Source: Shewanella acanthi | Lineage (GTDB): Bacteria > Pseudomonadota > Gammaproteobacteria > Enterobacterales > Shewanellaceae | Length of the DNA stretch: 64,000 bases | Direction: 5' to 3' | NCBI RefSeq assembly: GCF_019457475.1 | Contig: NZ_CP080413.1 | Location: 1,612,001-1,676,000 of the forward strand | Shown here: positions 1 to 9,796 of the stretch, piece after piece | Position numbering within the stretch: position 1 is the first letter of the stretch | Layout of the letters: every line of letters begins with the position of its first letter | Program-made: the position numbers and the translations under genes | The notes under the pieces: model-generated | What the model saw: only the letters and a program-made list of their open reading frames with translations | Database searches by the model: none | What the model was told of the DNA's origin: nothing

Positions 1-1422
1 TTCCGCTGACCACACTTCACCCTTACGGGTTAAACCGTCACGGCGTACTGTCGCTAATACGCCCGCTGCCTGTTCGCCGCCCATTACCGAGATACGGGCA
101 TTTGGCCACATCCACATCATGGTGGGCTCAAAGGCGCGGCCACACATACCGTAGTTACCCGCACCGTAGCTGCCGCCAATAATCACAGTAAATTTAGGTA
201 CATTGGCGCAGGACACCGCGGTCACCATCTTAGCGCCGTGCTTGGCTATGCCTTCGTGTTCGTACTTTTTACCCACCATAAAACCGGTGATATTTTGCAG
301 GAACAGCAGCGGAATTTTGCGCTGGCAGCAGAGCTCAATAAAATGCGCGCCTTTTTGCGCCGATTCTGAGAATAAAATGCCGTTGTTGGCCACGATCCCG
401 ACGGGATAGCCGTGGATACGGGCAAAGCCGCAAACTAAGGTCGCGCCGTAGTTGGCTTTAAACTCGTCAAAATCCGAATCGTCCACTAAACGGGCAATCA
501 CTTCTTTCACATCAAATGGCTTTTTAAGATCGGTCCCGACGATGCCGTAGAGCTCATTAATATCGTATTTGGGCGGTTTAACTTCCTTAGGACTTAGTAG
601 CGCTTTGACTTCTTTATGGTGATTGAGACGCAGCACCGCACGGCGGGCAAGCTCAAGGGCATGCTCATCGTTTTGCGCTAGGTGATCGGCAACGCCTGAA
701 ATCTTAGTGTGCACTTCAGCGCCACCTAATTCTTCGGCGCTGACTTCTTCACCCGTGGCGGCTTTCACCAATGGTGGGCCTGCGAGGAAGATAGTGCCTT
801 GTTCTTTCACAATTATGGATTCGTCCGCCATGGCAGGCACATAGGCGCCGCCTGCGGTACAAAGCCCCATTACCACGGCGATTTGCGGAATGCCCTTGGC
901 GGACATTTGCGCCTGATTGTAGAAAATACGGCCAAAGTGATCGCGGTCGGGAAACACTTCGTCTTGACGGGGCAGGTTAGCACCGCCCGAGTCGACTAAA
1001 TAGATACAGGGTAGGTGGCAACGGCTGGCAATGTCTTGCGCGCGTAGGTGTTTTTTCACGGTGAGCGGATAATAGGTGCCGCCTTTCACTGTGGCATCGT
1101 TGGCGATGATCATGCATTCCACACCACTTACACGGCCAATACCGGCAATCACTCCCGCTGCGGGGACCTCTTCGTCGTACACTTCGAAGGCGGCAAATTG
1201 GGAGATTTCTAAAAAGGGCGAACCGGCATCGAGCAGTTTCTCAACCCGCTGTCGGGGTAACAACTTGCCGCGGGCGATATGGCGCTCAAGTGCTACAGGG
1301 CCGCCACCAAGCTCAATCTTGGCAAGTTTGGTTTTGAGATCGGCCACGAGGGCGGCCATGTCGTCGGATTTGGCTTTAAATTCATCGCTACGGGCGTTGA
1401 TACGACTGCTTAATTGCGTCAC
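1..1422 (-). CDS. liuB: Methylcrotonyl-CoA carboxylase, carboxyltransferase (beta) subunit, 3' end cut by window
   Basis: This is the carboxyltransferase half of 3-methylcrotonyl-CoA carboxylase, which acts in the cytoplasm on leucine and isovalerate breakdown one step after isovaleryl-CoA dehydrogenase. The frame stays open for 474 codons to the window edge, and the family is about 535 residues, so only the C-terminus is missing. The N-terminus ([15 protein letters not shown]) leads into a typical carboxyltransferase start with the ERxxxLLD-type segment and a [12 protein letters not shown] stretch. The start is GTG at 1422, preceded by AGAAGGACA, an adequate ribosome binding site; no ATG fits as well. 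It lies 200 bases downstream of liuA on the same strand, in the usual liuRAB order. The family call is from recalled similarity. Confidence 0.9.
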   Translation of the reverse strand, partial: MTQLSSRINARSDEFKAKSDDMAALVADLKTKLAKIELGGGPVALERHIARGKLLPRQRVEKLLDAGSPFLEISQFAAFEVYDEEVPAAGVIAGIGRVSGVECMIIANDATVKGGTYYPLTVKKHLRAQDIASRCHLPCIYLVDSGGANLPRQDEVFPDRDHFGRIFYNQAQMSAKGIPQIAVVMGLCTAGGAYVPAMADESIIVKEQGTIFLAGPPLVKAATGEEVSAEELGGAEVHTKISGVADHLAQNDEHALELARRAVLRLNHHKEVKALLSPKEVKPPKYDINELYGIVGTDLKKPFDVKEVIARLVDDSDFDEFKANYGATLVCGFARIHGYPVGIVANNGILFSESAQKGAHFIELCCQRKIPLLFLQNITGFMVGKKYEHEGIAKHGAKMVTAVSCANVPKFTVIIGGSYGAGNYGMCGRAFEPTMMWMWPNARISVMGGEQAAGVLATVRRDGLTRKGEVWSAE

Positions 1423-1622
1423 TTTTTATGTCCTTCTAAAGCGGAAATTCAGTATCAATGGGTGCTGGGGCCATTGCGCTTGCTTTTTACTCTCGCTCTT
1501 TACTCTAATTAAGGGCGCTTGGTACTGGCTCTTGGTTTAGGGCGTTTAGCACTCTGTTATATCGAAGTTGGCTAAACACCCAAACTTGGCTGAGCTTTAG
1601 GGCAAGGCTTCAACCGTACTGA
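1423..1622. other. liuA-liuB spacer
   Basis: Two hundred bases between liuA and liuB with no convincing coding frame, hairpin terminator or operator. The spacing is long for an operon, but both genes face the same way and share a pathway, so read-through from liuA is the simplest view. Confidence 0.5.
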
Positions 1623-2792
1623 CTATTTAGATTCGTTAAATAGTTCTCGGCCAATGAGCATACGGCGGATTTCTGAGGTGCCAGCGCCAATCTCATAAAG
1701 CTTGGCATCACGCAGTAAGCGACCGGTGGCGTATTCGTTGACGTAACCGTTTCCACCTAATAATTGAATGGCGTCCAATGCCATTTTTGTGGCGAGCTCT
1801 GCACTATAAAGAATGGCGCCTGCCGCATCTTTACGGGTGGTTTCGCCGCGATCGCAGGATTTAGCCACGTTGTAAACATAGGCTTTAGCCGCGTTCATGC
1901 CGGTGTACATGTCGGCTAATTTGCCTTGGACTAATTGGAATTCACCGATGGATTTGCCAAATTGCTCACGCTCGTGGATGTATGGAATGACTATATCCAT
2001 ACAGGCGTTCATGATCCCAAGTGGGCCACCTGAGAGCACCACGCGCTCGTAGTCCAGGCCACTCATTAGGACTTTTACGCCATTGTTGAGGCCGCCGAGG
2101 ATGTTTTCCTCTGGCACTTCAACGTCTTCAAACACCAGTTCGCAGGTGTTAGAGCCGCGCATACCTAATTTGTCGAGCTTTTGTGCCTGACTAAAGCCTT
2201 TGAAGCCGCGCTCAACGATAAAGGCGGTGATCCCGTGTGGACCCTTTGATAAATCGGTTTTAGCGTAAATCACATAGGTATTGGCATCGGGGCCGTTGGT
2301 GATCCACATCTTGTTACCGTTAAGGATGTAGCGGTCGCCTTCTTTGCGGGCATTAAGTTTCATTGAAACTACGTCTGAGCCGGCATTAGGTTCACTCATT
2401 GCCAGTGCACCAATGTGCTCACCGCTGACGAGCTTTGGCAGGTATTTGGCCTTTTGCTCCGCATTACCGTTACGGTGAATTTGGTTGACGCACAGGTTTG
2501 AATGGGCACCGTAACTTAGACCGATTGAGGCCGAGGCGCGGGAGATTTCTTCCATGGCCACCACGTGGGCGAGGTAGCCCATGTTGGCACCGCCGTATTC
2601 TTCACCGACGGTAACGCCAAGTAATCCCATTTCACCCAGTTTTGGCCACATGGCATTGGGGAAGGCATTTTCCCGGTCGACGCTAGCCGCGATAGGGGCG
2701 ATTTCGTTTTGGGCGAAGGCCTGAACGGCGTCGCGCAGCATATCGACGTCTTCGCCGAGGCCAAAGTTAAGGCTAGTGTAGAGAGAGCTCAT
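1623..2792 (-). CDS. liuA: Isovaleryl-CoA dehydrogenase
   Basis: FAD enzyme that oxidises isovaleryl-CoA to 3-methylcrotonyl-CoA in leucine catabolism, passing electrons to electron-transfer flavoprotein. At 389 residues it has the normal acyl-CoA dehydrogenase length. The catalytic base can be placed: the Glu of the DYERVVL segment (about residue 249) is where isovaleryl-CoA dehydrogenases carry it. The position of the medium-chain enzyme's Glu, near the C-terminus, instead reads [12 protein letters not shown] with small residues. This separates it from straight-chain dehydrogenases. [15 protein letters not shown] and WITNGPDA motifs of the family are present. The ATG at 2792 follows AAAGGACACC. 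It sits between liuR and liuB on one strand. Confidence 0.95.
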   Translation of the reverse strand: MSSLYTSLNFGLGEDVDMLRDAVQAFAQNEIAPIAASVDRENAFPNAMWPKLGEMGLLGVTVGEEYGGANMGYLAHVVAMEEISRASASIGLSYGAHSNLCVNQIHRNGNAEQKAKYLPKLVSGEHIGALAMSEPNAGSDVVSMKLNARKEGDRYILNGNKMWITNGPDANTYVIYAKTDLSKGPHGITAFIVERGFKGFSQAQKLDKLGMRGSNTCELVFEDVEVPEENILGGLNNGVKVLMSGLDYERVVLSGGPLGIMNACMDIVIPYIHEREQFGKSIGEFQLVQGKLADMYTGMNAAKAYVYNVAKSCDRGETTRKDAAGAILYSAELATKMALDAIQLLGGNGYVNEYATGRLLRDAKLYEIGAGTSEIRRMLIGRELFNESK

Positions 2793-3042
2793 TGCTGGTG
2801 TCCTTTGTGGTCATTTTTTAGCTTTTTTATGATTTAAGTGCTTGAGTCTTGTTTAATTATTTTTGTGTCACTACCACTTTTTATCTATGAAAACTTGCGG
2901 TGGCAGTGCGGTAAAACGATGTCAAAACGTCTCGTTGAAGCGTTTTGTTTTATCAGTCTTGTTAAATTAGTCTTGATAAAGGCTCGAACTGAACCGACTT
3001 ACTGATTCTACTAAGAGAGCCGTAAGTGCTTGTTCCCGTCAT

Positions 3043-3056
3043 ACGGTTTTTACCGT
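3043..3056. other. Small hairpin between liuR and liuA
   Basis: ACGGT/ACCGT arms around four bases just after the liuR stop. A second short hairpin, CAAAACG...CGTTTTG, lies at 2923-2947. Neither has a T-run in the minus direction, so these are weak candidates for RNA processing or attenuation inside the liu operon rather than a clear terminator. Confidence 0.25.
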
Positions 3057-3068
3057 GGGGGAATCTTA

Positions 3069-3476
3069 TTAAGCTTTAACGGTTTTATTTTCTTCGAGTG
3101 CTTGACGGCATTGCTGCTCGGCCGAATTGAGTTCCATCAACACTACCTTGATGTCATCCATCTGCTGTTGCAGTGCCGATTTTTTCTCTTCGACCAGCGC
3201 TAGCATAGTGTGTAGTTGTGTGGTGCTGCTCTTATCGGCATCGTAGAGCTCGAATAAACGACGGGTTTCGGCGAGGGAAAAACCAAGGCGTTTACCACGT
3301 AGGATAAGTTTTAAGCGAACGCGGTCTTTTAGACTGTAAATCCGTGTCTGGCCACGGCGTTTCGGTTTTAATAACCCTTGGTCTTCGTAAAAACGAATAC
3401 TTCTGGTCGTGATATCAAATTCCTTTGACAGATCACTGATAGAGTAAGTCGTTTGTGACGTATTATTCGAGCTCAT
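3069..3476 (-). CDS. liuR: MerR-family regulator of leucine/isovalerate catabolism
   Basis: A 135-residue MerR-family DNA-binding protein heading the liu operon. The winged helix-turn-helix is at about residues 10-45 (YSISDLSKEFDITTRSIRFYEDQGL), followed by the KRRGQTRIYS wing and a coiled-coil dimerisation helix from about residue 85 to 115. The C-terminus is short and has no cysteine cluster, so it is not a metal sensor; LiuR proteins respond to a catabolic intermediate. The start at 3476 has AAGGTG about six bases upstream. The LiuR-like operator 43 bases upstream suggests autoregulation of the whole liuRAB operon. Confidence 0.9.
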   Translation of the reverse strand: MSSNNTSQTTYSISDLSKEFDITTRSIRFYEDQGLLKPKRRGQTRIYSLKDRVRLKLILRGKRLGFSLAETRRLFELYDADKSSTTQLHTMLALVEEKKSALQQQMDDIKVVLMELNSAEQQCRQALEENKTVKA

Positions 3477-3804
3477 TCATGCACCTTGATTAATCATTTC
3501 CTAGCAAGATATATGAAGTTTACGTAAAGGTAAAGATTGCGTCGTTCATGTAGTGCCAATTTTGTCAACCCTAGTTGCCAGATGCACCTTAGGTGAGGTT
3601 GTAACTTTCTAATATTTATGTATTTAATTTTTCTGGTTTGTGGGTGCTAGCGTTTGTCGAAGCACTGCGTGAGCATCACATGATGGCAGGGGATGGATTG
3701 GATTTTGGATGAAATCACCCATTCAGTGGAAGTTTTATTACATTTCTTGGCGTAGTTGTGAATGGAATATGCCCATGGGGTGTCACGCCCACGGGCAGTT
3801 GGAA
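3477..3804. other. Intergenic region, liuR promoter and end of L,D-transpeptidase gene
   Basis: About 330 bases. It holds the LiuR-like operator near liuR. At 3770-3796, just past the transpeptidase stop, is an imperfect hairpin (TGCCCATGGG against CCCACGGGCA) that could end that transcript, although no T-run follows it. Nothing else was recognised. Confidence 0.4.
3519..3534. promoter_or_regulatory. Probable LiuR operator
   Basis: The 16-base element TTTACGTAAAGGTAAA is a near-palindrome lying 43 bases upstream of the liuR start. It resembles the TTTACG-rich LiuR motif I recall for gammaproteobacteria. Its place directly upstream of the operon's own regulator supports the call; no binding data are visible here. 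Confidence 0.6.
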
Positions 3805-5526
3805 TTACTCTTCTAGGGTATTAACCATATCATCCTGTGCCATCACGCTCAGCGCCGCAGGTCGGTTTAGGGCGTCAATGAGTACGGGGTCGCGCTTATA
3901 GACGTCGTTGTAAAACTTCAAATTTCCGTCCTTAATTGCCACGGTCCAATACATGATCAAGATATCGAGGGGCTCATCGAGGAACAGATTCTCGGTTTTC
4001 CCTGTTGCGAGTTTTTCCTGCAATGCCGCATTTGACCAATTGGCATTGGCACTTAATAACTTGTCAGCTAAAACCAACGGATCCTTCACCCGAATACAGC
4101 CGTGGCTAAAGGCTCTTTCGGTTTGATCGAATAAGCTCTTGCCTGGCGTGTCATGAAGGTATATCGCGTATTGATTCGGGAAGATAAATTTGACCTCACC
4201 GAGGGAGTTGGTTTTGCCTGGCCCCTGAACAAACCAGTAGGGAAAGTTTTTACGGGTGGTTGTTGACCAGTCAATACCGCTGGCGTCCACTGGTTTACCT
4301 GCAGCATCGACCACGCTGAAGTTTTTCTGCTCAAGATAACCAGGGTCTTTACGCAGGTGATTAATGATTTCAGATGAAATACTGCGAGGGACAGTCCACG
4401 TCGGATTGACGACCACATACTTCAACTTTGACTTAAACAGCGGCGTCTTAGCGTTGATTTTGCCAATGATGATATCGGTGCGCCAGCTGAGGGCATTATC
4501 CCTAAACAGCATTAACTCGTAACCCGCGAGGTTCACAATTAAGTAGTTGGCCGACAGATCCGCTGACAGCCAACGGGCACGTTCGAGGTTAATTCGGATC
4601 TGATCGGCAAGGCGCGAATAGGGCACGTTTAGCGCCGCCATCGTGCCTGCGCCAATCACCCCATCATTATTCAAACTGTGTTGAAACTGAAATTGCTTCA
4701 CCGCATCGACCAACGTTTTGTCGTAGCTGAGCGCTGTGGTGTTTTCTGACGCGACAGTATTGTCAGGCGATGTGGTGCTTGCCGTTAAAGTGGGTCGTTC
4801 TTCAAGGTAACCCAATTGGCTAAGGCGTGTGGCAATGGCTTGCAGTGAGGGTGAGGTCATCCCCGGCTTAATGACTTCGGTATAGGGGATCTCGCTAAAG
4901 GGGTATTTGGCTGCAAGCTCACGGTAGTGGGCCAGTTGCCTCTTAAGCTCTGGATAAATAGCAATTTTTGGCGCAAGGCCAGTAATAGCGGCGGCTACTG
5001 TGTGGTTTTGGATATGCTGCTCGAGCTTTTTAAGCGTGGTATCAAAATCCAGATGGGTTTCATCGTAGTTCCATGTTTTACCCAGCATCCCTGGATTAAT
5101 TTTGCCATTTAGCATATGTACGGCATAGCTAATAATGCCATCACTCAGTAGTAGCTCGAAACTGCTGCTTTGAAGGTCATTTTCCCAATTTGAGCTGTTT
5201 AGCTCGGCGTATAACTCAACCAACTGCTGATAGTGATAGTCTTCCTTCGCAAGTCCTTCGTCATCTGCACTTTTAATCACATCGAGCATAGTGCCTGCAT
5301 AGGCTTTATCACTCCACAGTGGCTGGTATTGTCTGACCTGATAAATATGATTAAGCAACTTAGCGCTGATTATGGGGGTGTTGACGATTTGATTACTTTC
5401 GCCAATGGTGATGGGTTCAAGTAAAGATTGTAACTGTGAAGGGGTGGCAAAAGTGCTGTAACTAAGCAGCATGAGAAGCAACAGCAAGTAGCGTTTCATT
5501 GGGTGATATAGGGGCATAGTACGCAT
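3805..5526 (-). CDS. L,D-transpeptidase, YcbB/LdtD-like
   Basis: Periplasmic enzyme that makes 3-3 cross-links in peptidoglycan. The 573-residue protein has an N-terminal hydrophobic signal (KRYLLLLLMLLSYSTFA), a long scaffold region, a peptidoglycan-binding segment (FQFQHSLNNDGVIGAGTMAALN) and a C-terminal YkuD domain. The catalytic SHGCIRVKDP motif is complete, with the cysteine at about residue 477 and the preceding HDTPGKSLF histidine. Length and domain order match YcbB (LdtD) rather than the small Erf proteins. I chose the ATG at 5526 because GGAGAG lies just before it; an ATG 21 bases further upstream overlaps that site. It is divergent from prpE. Confidence 0.9.
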   Translation of the reverse strand: MRTMPLYHPMKRYLLLLLMLLSYSTFATPSQLQSLLEPITIGESNQIVNTPIISAKLLNHIYQVRQYQPLWSDKAYAGTMLDVIKSADDEGLAKEDYHYQQLVELYAELNSSNWENDLQSSSFELLLSDGIISYAVHMLNGKINPGMLGKTWNYDETHLDFDTTLKKLEQHIQNHTVAAAITGLAPKIAIYPELKRQLAHYRELAAKYPFSEIPYTEVIKPGMTSPSLQAIATRLSQLGYLEERPTLTASTTSPDNTVASENTTALSYDKTLVDAVKQFQFQHSLNNDGVIGAGTMAALNVPYSRLADQIRINLERARWLSADLSANYLIVNLAGYELMLFRDNALSWRTDIIIGKINAKTPLFKSKLKYVVVNPTWTVPRSISSEIINHLRKDPGYLEQKNFSVVDAAGKPVDASGIDWSTTTRKNFPYWFVQGPGKTNSLGEVKFIFPNQYAIYLHDTPGKSLFDQTERAFSHGCIRVKDPLVLADKLLSANANWSNAALQEKLATGKTENLFLDEPLDILIMYWTVAIKDGNLKFYNDVYKRDPVLIDALNRPAALSVMAQDDMVNTLEE

Positions 5527-5574
5527 TTCTCTCCATGAAAAAACCATTCTCCGCTATAAGATACCGTGTAAAAG

Positions 5575-5593
5575 TTAACCTCAGCAAGGTTAA
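5575..5593. promoter_or_regulatory. Inverted repeat between L,D-transpeptidase gene and prpE
   Basis: TTAACCT and AGGTTAA form 7-base arms around five bases in the divergent promoter interval. It could be an operator for either gene; no known motif was matched. Confidence 0.25.
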
Positions 5594-5741
5594 TTGACTG
5601 TTTTTTATTCTCAAATTTCTGGCGATTTCAACCAATGGTTTATCCCTTAGTCTAATGGGGAAATGTGTTTGGTCGCGTCATAATCTCTACAGGATTTGGG
5701 GAATATCTGCGCTGCAGATGATGCATATTTGGGGAGGCCCT

Positions 5742-7649
5742 ATGTTGGATGTCGGTCAACAATTACATCGAACTTCTATCGAGAATAAACAAGCGTTCTG
5801 GCAAGAGGCCTCCAAGGAATTGGAATGGGTTAAACCCAGCGAGCAGATCCTTGATGAGACGAATGCGCCCTTTTACCGCTGGTTTCCGAGGGGGGAGCTC
5901 AATACATGCTATAACGCCGTTGACAGGCATGTCATTGCGGGTAGGGGCGAGCAGATTGCGATTCATTATGTTAGCCCGGTCACGGATACAGAGTACAGTA
6001 TCAGTTACCAAGAGCTACAGGCGCAGGTGTCACGGCTCGCAGGCTATTTAACGAGTCTTGGTATCGAAAAGGGTGATAGGGTGGTGATTTATATGCCCAT
6101 GGTGCCCGAGACGGCCTATGCGATGCTAGCCTGTGCACGTATTGGTGCAATTCATTCGGTGGTGTTTGGCGGCTTTGCAGCCAATGAACTCGCGACACGA
6201 ATTAACGATGCTAAGCCAAAGCTGGTGATGTCGGCGTCCTGCGGGGTCGAACCTTCCGGAGTTATTCCCTATAAACCCCTACTCGATAAAGCCTTAGATG
6301 AAGCGGTGCATAAAGTTGAGCACTGTTTAATCCTCAATCGAGCGCAGTATGAGGCGCAAATGCAAGATGGGCGAGACAGGGATTGGCAAACGTCCATTAA
6401 AGACGCCACGCCTGTGGGGTGTGTGACGGTGAAGGCGACCGACCCCCTCTATATTCTCTACACCTCAGGTACAACGGGGCAACCCAAAGGTGTGGTGCGC
6501 GATAATGGAGGCCATGCCGTTGCGCTTAGTTGGTCGATGTCCAATATCTACGATATCAGCATTGGCGATGTATTTTGGGCAGCCTCCGATGTGGGCTGGG
6601 TCGTGGGGCATTCCTATATTGTGTATGGACCCTTATTGGCGGGTGCAACGACCCTGCTTTACGAGGGTAAACCTGTCGGCACACCCGATCCGGGCGCGTT
6701 TTGGCGTACCATTGCTAAATATCGCGTGAAGAGTTTTTTTACTGCGCCTACGGCTATTCGTGCGATTAAACGTGAGGATCCCCAAGCTGAATACGTTTCA
6801 GGTTTGGATTTGAGTTGCTTGAAAAATGTATTCCTCGCGGGAGAGCGCTGCGATCCTGACACCTTGCACTGGGCGGAAGAAAAATTGCATAAACCTGTAA
6901 TTGACCATTGGTGGCAGACCGAAACGGGCTGGCCGGTGGCCGCTAATTTAATGGGCGTATCACCCATTGCCGTGAAGGCGGGATCGCCAGGTCGCGCCGT
7001 GCCAGGCTATCAAGTGGAAGTGGTTGATGAAATGGGAGAACAGGTAGCCGCCAATGTGTCGGGTAACGTGGTAATTAAATTGCCGCTACCACCTGGTACG
7101 CTTACCACCCTTTGGCAAAATGATAAACGCTATCAAGACAGTTATTTATCTATGTATCCGGGTTATTACCTTACTGGGGATGCGGGTTACAAGGATGCCG
7201 AAGGCTACCTTTACATCATGAGCCGCATCGATGACATCATTAACGTGGCAGGGCATAGGCTGTCGACTGGCCGCTTTGAAGAAGTACTTTGCCAGCATCC
7301 AGACGTGGCTGAGGCCGCGGTGATAGGGGTTGAGGATAAACTCAAAGGTCAAGTACCGCTCGGGCTAGTGGTATTAAAAAAGGGGGTGACCATCAGTGAT
7401 GCAGAGTTGTATCAACAGTTGATCCACTTGGTTCGCCAGGAAATTGGTCCCGTGGCCTCATTTCGATTAGTGAGCGCGATTCAAAAGCTGCCCAAGACCC
7501 GCTCGGGTAAAATTCTCAGGGGAACCATGCGCAAAATTGCGGACAATCAGCAATATACTGCACCTGCAACCATTGAAGATCCGCAAACCTTAGAGCTCGT
7601 TCGAACCACATTGACACGCATGGGGTATGCCGACGCGTTAGTCGAATAG
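5742..7649 (+). CDS. prpE: Propionyl-CoA synthetase (acyl-CoA synthetase)
   Basis: AMP-forming ligase that activates propionate (or another short acid) to its CoA ester through an adenylate, feeding the methylcitrate cycle. The protein is 635 residues from this start, matching PrpE (about 630). Visible signatures are the YTSGTTGQPKGVV phosphate-binding loop at about residue 235, the WWQTETGWP motif, the YLTGDAGYKD hinge and the C-terminal TRSGKILRG with the catalytic, acetylatable lysine. The ATG at 5742 is chosen for its strong GGGGAGG four bases upstream; in-frame starts at 5655 and 5721 lack this. No other prp genes are near, so a role as a general propionate activator or acetate-propionate paralogue is inferred. 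A nearby Sir2 deacylase gene (cobB) could control it through lysine deacetylation. Confidence 0.85.
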   Translation: MLDVGQQLHRTSIENKQAFWQEASKELEWVKPSEQILDETNAPFYRWFPRGELNTCYNAVDRHVIAGRGEQIAIHYVSPVTDTEYSISYQELQAQVSRLAGYLTSLGIEKGDRVVIYMPMVPETAYAMLACARIGAIHSVVFGGFAANELATRINDAKPKLVMSASCGVEPSGVIPYKPLLDKALDEAVHKVEHCLILNRAQYEAQMQDGRDRDWQTSIKDATPVGCVTVKATDPLYILYTSGTTGQPKGVVRDNGGHAVALSWSMSNIYDISIGDVFWAASDVGWVVGHSYIVYGPLLAGATTLLYEGKPVGTPDPGAFWRTIAKYRVKSFFTAPTAIRAIKREDPQAEYVSGLDLSCLKNVFLAGERCDPDTLHWAEEKLHKPVIDHWWQTETGWPVAANLMGVSPIAVKAGSPGRAVPGYQVEVVDEMGEQVAANVSGNVVIKLPLPPGTLTTLWQNDKRYQDSYLSMYPGYYLTGDAGYKDAEGYLYIMSRIDDIINVAGHRLSTGRFEEVLCQHPDVAEAAVIGVEDKLKGQVPLGLVVLKKGVTISDAELYQQLIHLVRQEIGPVASFRLVSAIQKLPKTRSGKILRGTMRKIADNQQYTAPATIEDPQTLELVRTTLTRMGYADALVE

Positions 7650-7941
7650 TTAACTTCTCAACTCAAAAAGCGATGGAAAATATCCGTCGCTTTTTTATTT
7701 CATCGTGATGAATATTATTTAACCTGTATTTGACGCCTACCTTATTTCGATAAATTGCGATTCACATTTAAGGCTGATGATAAATTGGATATTTCGGAAT
7801 GAAATAAAGCAAATTGTCAATTAATCGATTATACCAATCGTATGCATCGCCGAATGCAGCTAGCATTTATCTTATAAAGACCGATATAATCACGCCCCAA
7901 ATTGGTTATATCTAACCTGTGTGACCCGTGGGAAATAAATA
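7650..7941. other. prpE-gnd intergenic region
   Basis: Begins with the prpE terminator at 7665. A TATAAT at 7885-7890, about 50 bases before gnd, could be its -10 box, but no good -35 is seen. CGATT/AATCG at 7826-7840 is a short inverted repeat. No coding frame is supported. Confidence 0.35.
7665..7697 (+). terminator. Rho-independent terminator of prpE
   Basis: Hairpin with arms AAAAAGCGATGG and CCGTCGCTTTTT (one mismatch) followed by a T-run, 15 bases after the prpE stop. Confidence 0.8.
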
Positions 7942-9468
7942 ATGCAAAACCACAGCAAACTTAATGATGTTGGCGTAATTGGTCTTGGTGTAATGGGTAA
8001 AAATCTGGCACTGAATATTGCAGACAATCAATATCGCGTCAGTGCATTCGACCTCGATACCGCCAAAGTTGATGGTGTTTTACAGCAAGAAAAACAAGAG
8101 CGTAATGGCCAAGAACTGCGTATAACAGGCTGCGCCAATTTCCAAGAAATGCTAGCAAGTCTCGCTAAGCCCCGAATTTTCGTTCTCTCTGTTCCCGCCG
8201 GTGCGCCGGTCGATGGCGTATGTCAGGCCCTTATCAGTGCAGGGATTGAAGCCGATGATATCGTTATCGATACCGGTAACAGCCTTTGGACCGACACTGT
8301 TGAGCGCGAAGCCCGTTACAAAGGTCAGTTTATTTTCTTCAGCTCCGCCGTCTCAGGTGGTGAAGTAGGCGCCCGTTTTGGCCCGTCATTAATGCCAAGC
8401 GGCGATGAGTCGGCATGGCAACATGTGGCACCGATTTGGCAGGCGATTGCCGCTAAGGTTGATCCCCAAACGGGTCTGCCGATTGAGCGATTTGAGCCGG
8501 GTAATCCTGTGACTGAAGGCGAGCCTTGCACGACTTATATTGGTCCAGCGGGTTCTGGCCACTATGTCAAAATGGTGCATAACGGCATTGAATACGCCGA
8601 TATGCAGCTTATCTGTGAAGCTTATCAATTGCTCCATGACGGCCTTGGTATGAGCGCCGACGAAGTGGGTGATGTGTTTGAACGTTGGAATAAAGGTAGC
8701 TTAAACAGCTATTTAATGGGTATTAGTGCAGAGGTGTTGAAACAGGCTGACCCAATGACGGGTAAGCCACTGGTTGAGATGATCCTCGATAAAGCCGGTC
8801 AAAAGGGCACGGGTCTTTGGACGGCAGTGAGCAGTTTACAGATTGGTTGCCCCGCGCCGACTATTGCCGAAGCGGTTTATGCCCGTGCGGTCAGTACTCA
8901 AAAATCCCTGCGTGTGCAATTGAGTTCAAAACTTGCAGGGCCTGCGGCTATCACGCTAGATGACGCGCAAAAAGCGGCATTGATTGAAGCACTTGAGAGT
9001 GCACTTTACTGCGCCAAAGTGTGCTGCTACGCCCAAGGCTTCCAACTGATGGCGATGACGGCAAAAGAGCAGGAATGGCAACTCGATTTCGCTGAAATTG
9101 CCAAGATTTGGCGTGCAGGCTGTATTATCCGCGCGACTTTCCTGCAATCGATTACTCAAGCCTATGAAGCGAAAGCAGATTTAAGTTGTTTATTGATGGC
9201 TGATAGCTTTGCTGAGCAGCTATCACAAAAACAAGGTGCGTGGCGCACTGCGCTGTCGGCGGCGATTGTGCAGGGTATTCCAGTGCCTTGTATCAGTTCT
9301 GCGCTGGCCTACTACGACAGCTATCGTAGCGAAACCCTGCCAGCTAACTTACTTCAAGGCCAGCGGGATTTCTTCGGTGCACACACCTTTGAGCGCATCG
9401 ATACCCCAGCGGGTGAGAAATACCACTTAGATTGGAGCGCTAAGGAGCGTAAACTTTCTAAGGTTTAA
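7942..9468 (+). CDS. gnd: 6-phosphogluconate dehydrogenase, decarboxylating
   Basis: Oxidises 6-phosphogluconate to ribulose 5-phosphate with NADP and releases CO2, in the oxidative pentose phosphate pathway. The nucleotide-binding GLGVMG is at residues 14-19. SAVSGGEVGARFGPSLMPSG and the GSGHYVKMVHNGIEY segment, with the catalytic lysine near residue 210, define the substrate site. At 508 residues it is somewhat longer than the common 468-residue form but belongs to the long decarboxylating class. The start is ATG at 7942 with a weak upstream purine stretch. It stands alone, with a strong terminator after it. Confidence 0.95.
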   Translation: MQNHSKLNDVGVIGLGVMGKNLALNIADNQYRVSAFDLDTAKVDGVLQQEKQERNGQELRITGCANFQEMLASLAKPRIFVLSVPAGAPVDGVCQALISAGIEADDIVIDTGNSLWTDTVEREARYKGQFIFFSSAVSGGEVGARFGPSLMPSGDESAWQHVAPIWQAIAAKVDPQTGLPIERFEPGNPVTEGEPCTTYIGPAGSGHYVKMVHNGIEYADMQLICEAYQLLHDGLGMSADEVGDVFERWNKGSLNSYLMGISAEVLKQADPMTGKPLVEMILDKAGQKGTGLWTAVSSLQIGCPAPTIAEAVYARAVSTQKSLRVQLSSKLAGPAAITLDDAQKAALIEALESALYCAKVCCYAQGFQLMAMTAKEQEWQLDFAEIAKIWRAGCIIRATFLQSITQAYEAKADLSCLLMADSFAEQLSQKQGAWRTALSAAIVQGIPVPCISSALAYYDSYRSETLPANLLQGQRDFFGAHTFERIDTPAGEKYHLDWSAKERKLSKV

Positions 9469-9488
9469 CTTGCTCATTTGCTCTAATA

Positions 9489-9517
9489 AAACGCCCCTTC
9501 ATACAGGGGCGTTTTTA
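9489..9517 (+). terminator. Rho-independent terminator of gnd
   Basis: AACGCCCCT and AGGGGCGTT arms around six bases, then a T-run, 20 bases after the gnd stop. Confidence 0.9.
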
Positions 9518-9622
9518 TTGGCAATCAGATAATGGGATTTAATATCCAGTCGCTAACATTAATTAAAATATCTGGCTAATTAAATTACCGATGTTAATTG
9601 CTCAAATATTGAATTAAGCATT

Positions 9623-9702
9623 ATTGTATTACAAATATGACGTATCGATTTTTTATTGTATTACAAATTAAGTGTGCAATTTTCGTGTATTGTATGACAA
9701 AT
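9623..9702. repeat. Three copies of ATTGTAT(T/G)ACAAAT
   Basis: Identical 14-base copies at 9623-9636 and 9655-9668, and a third with one base changed at 9689-9702. Each centres on an interrupted palindrome, TTGTAT(T/G)ACAA, the shape of a GntR-type operator. Spacings are 32 and 34 bases, near three helical turns. The copies lie between the 3' ends of gnd and a LysR gene, where no promoter is expected. Confidence 0.75.
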
Positions 9703-9796
9703 AAATATTGTTAAGTGATAAGTCATTTATTACTTGAAGACAGAATTAATCTGTGAATAAAGCGTATTCAAGTTCAGCTTATTGATTTATTTCAGA

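Larger units (their letters stand above)
9469..9796. other. gnd / LysR convergent intergenic region
   Basis: About 330 AT-rich bases between two converging genes. It contains the gnd terminator and the three operator-like repeats listed separately. No frame of useful length was seen in it. Confidence 0.5.

Noticed and set aside
1076..1540. A 154-codon plus-strand frame over the start of liuB
   Set aside because: It is antisense to liuB, has no recognisable domain and its sequence follows the liuB codon pattern.
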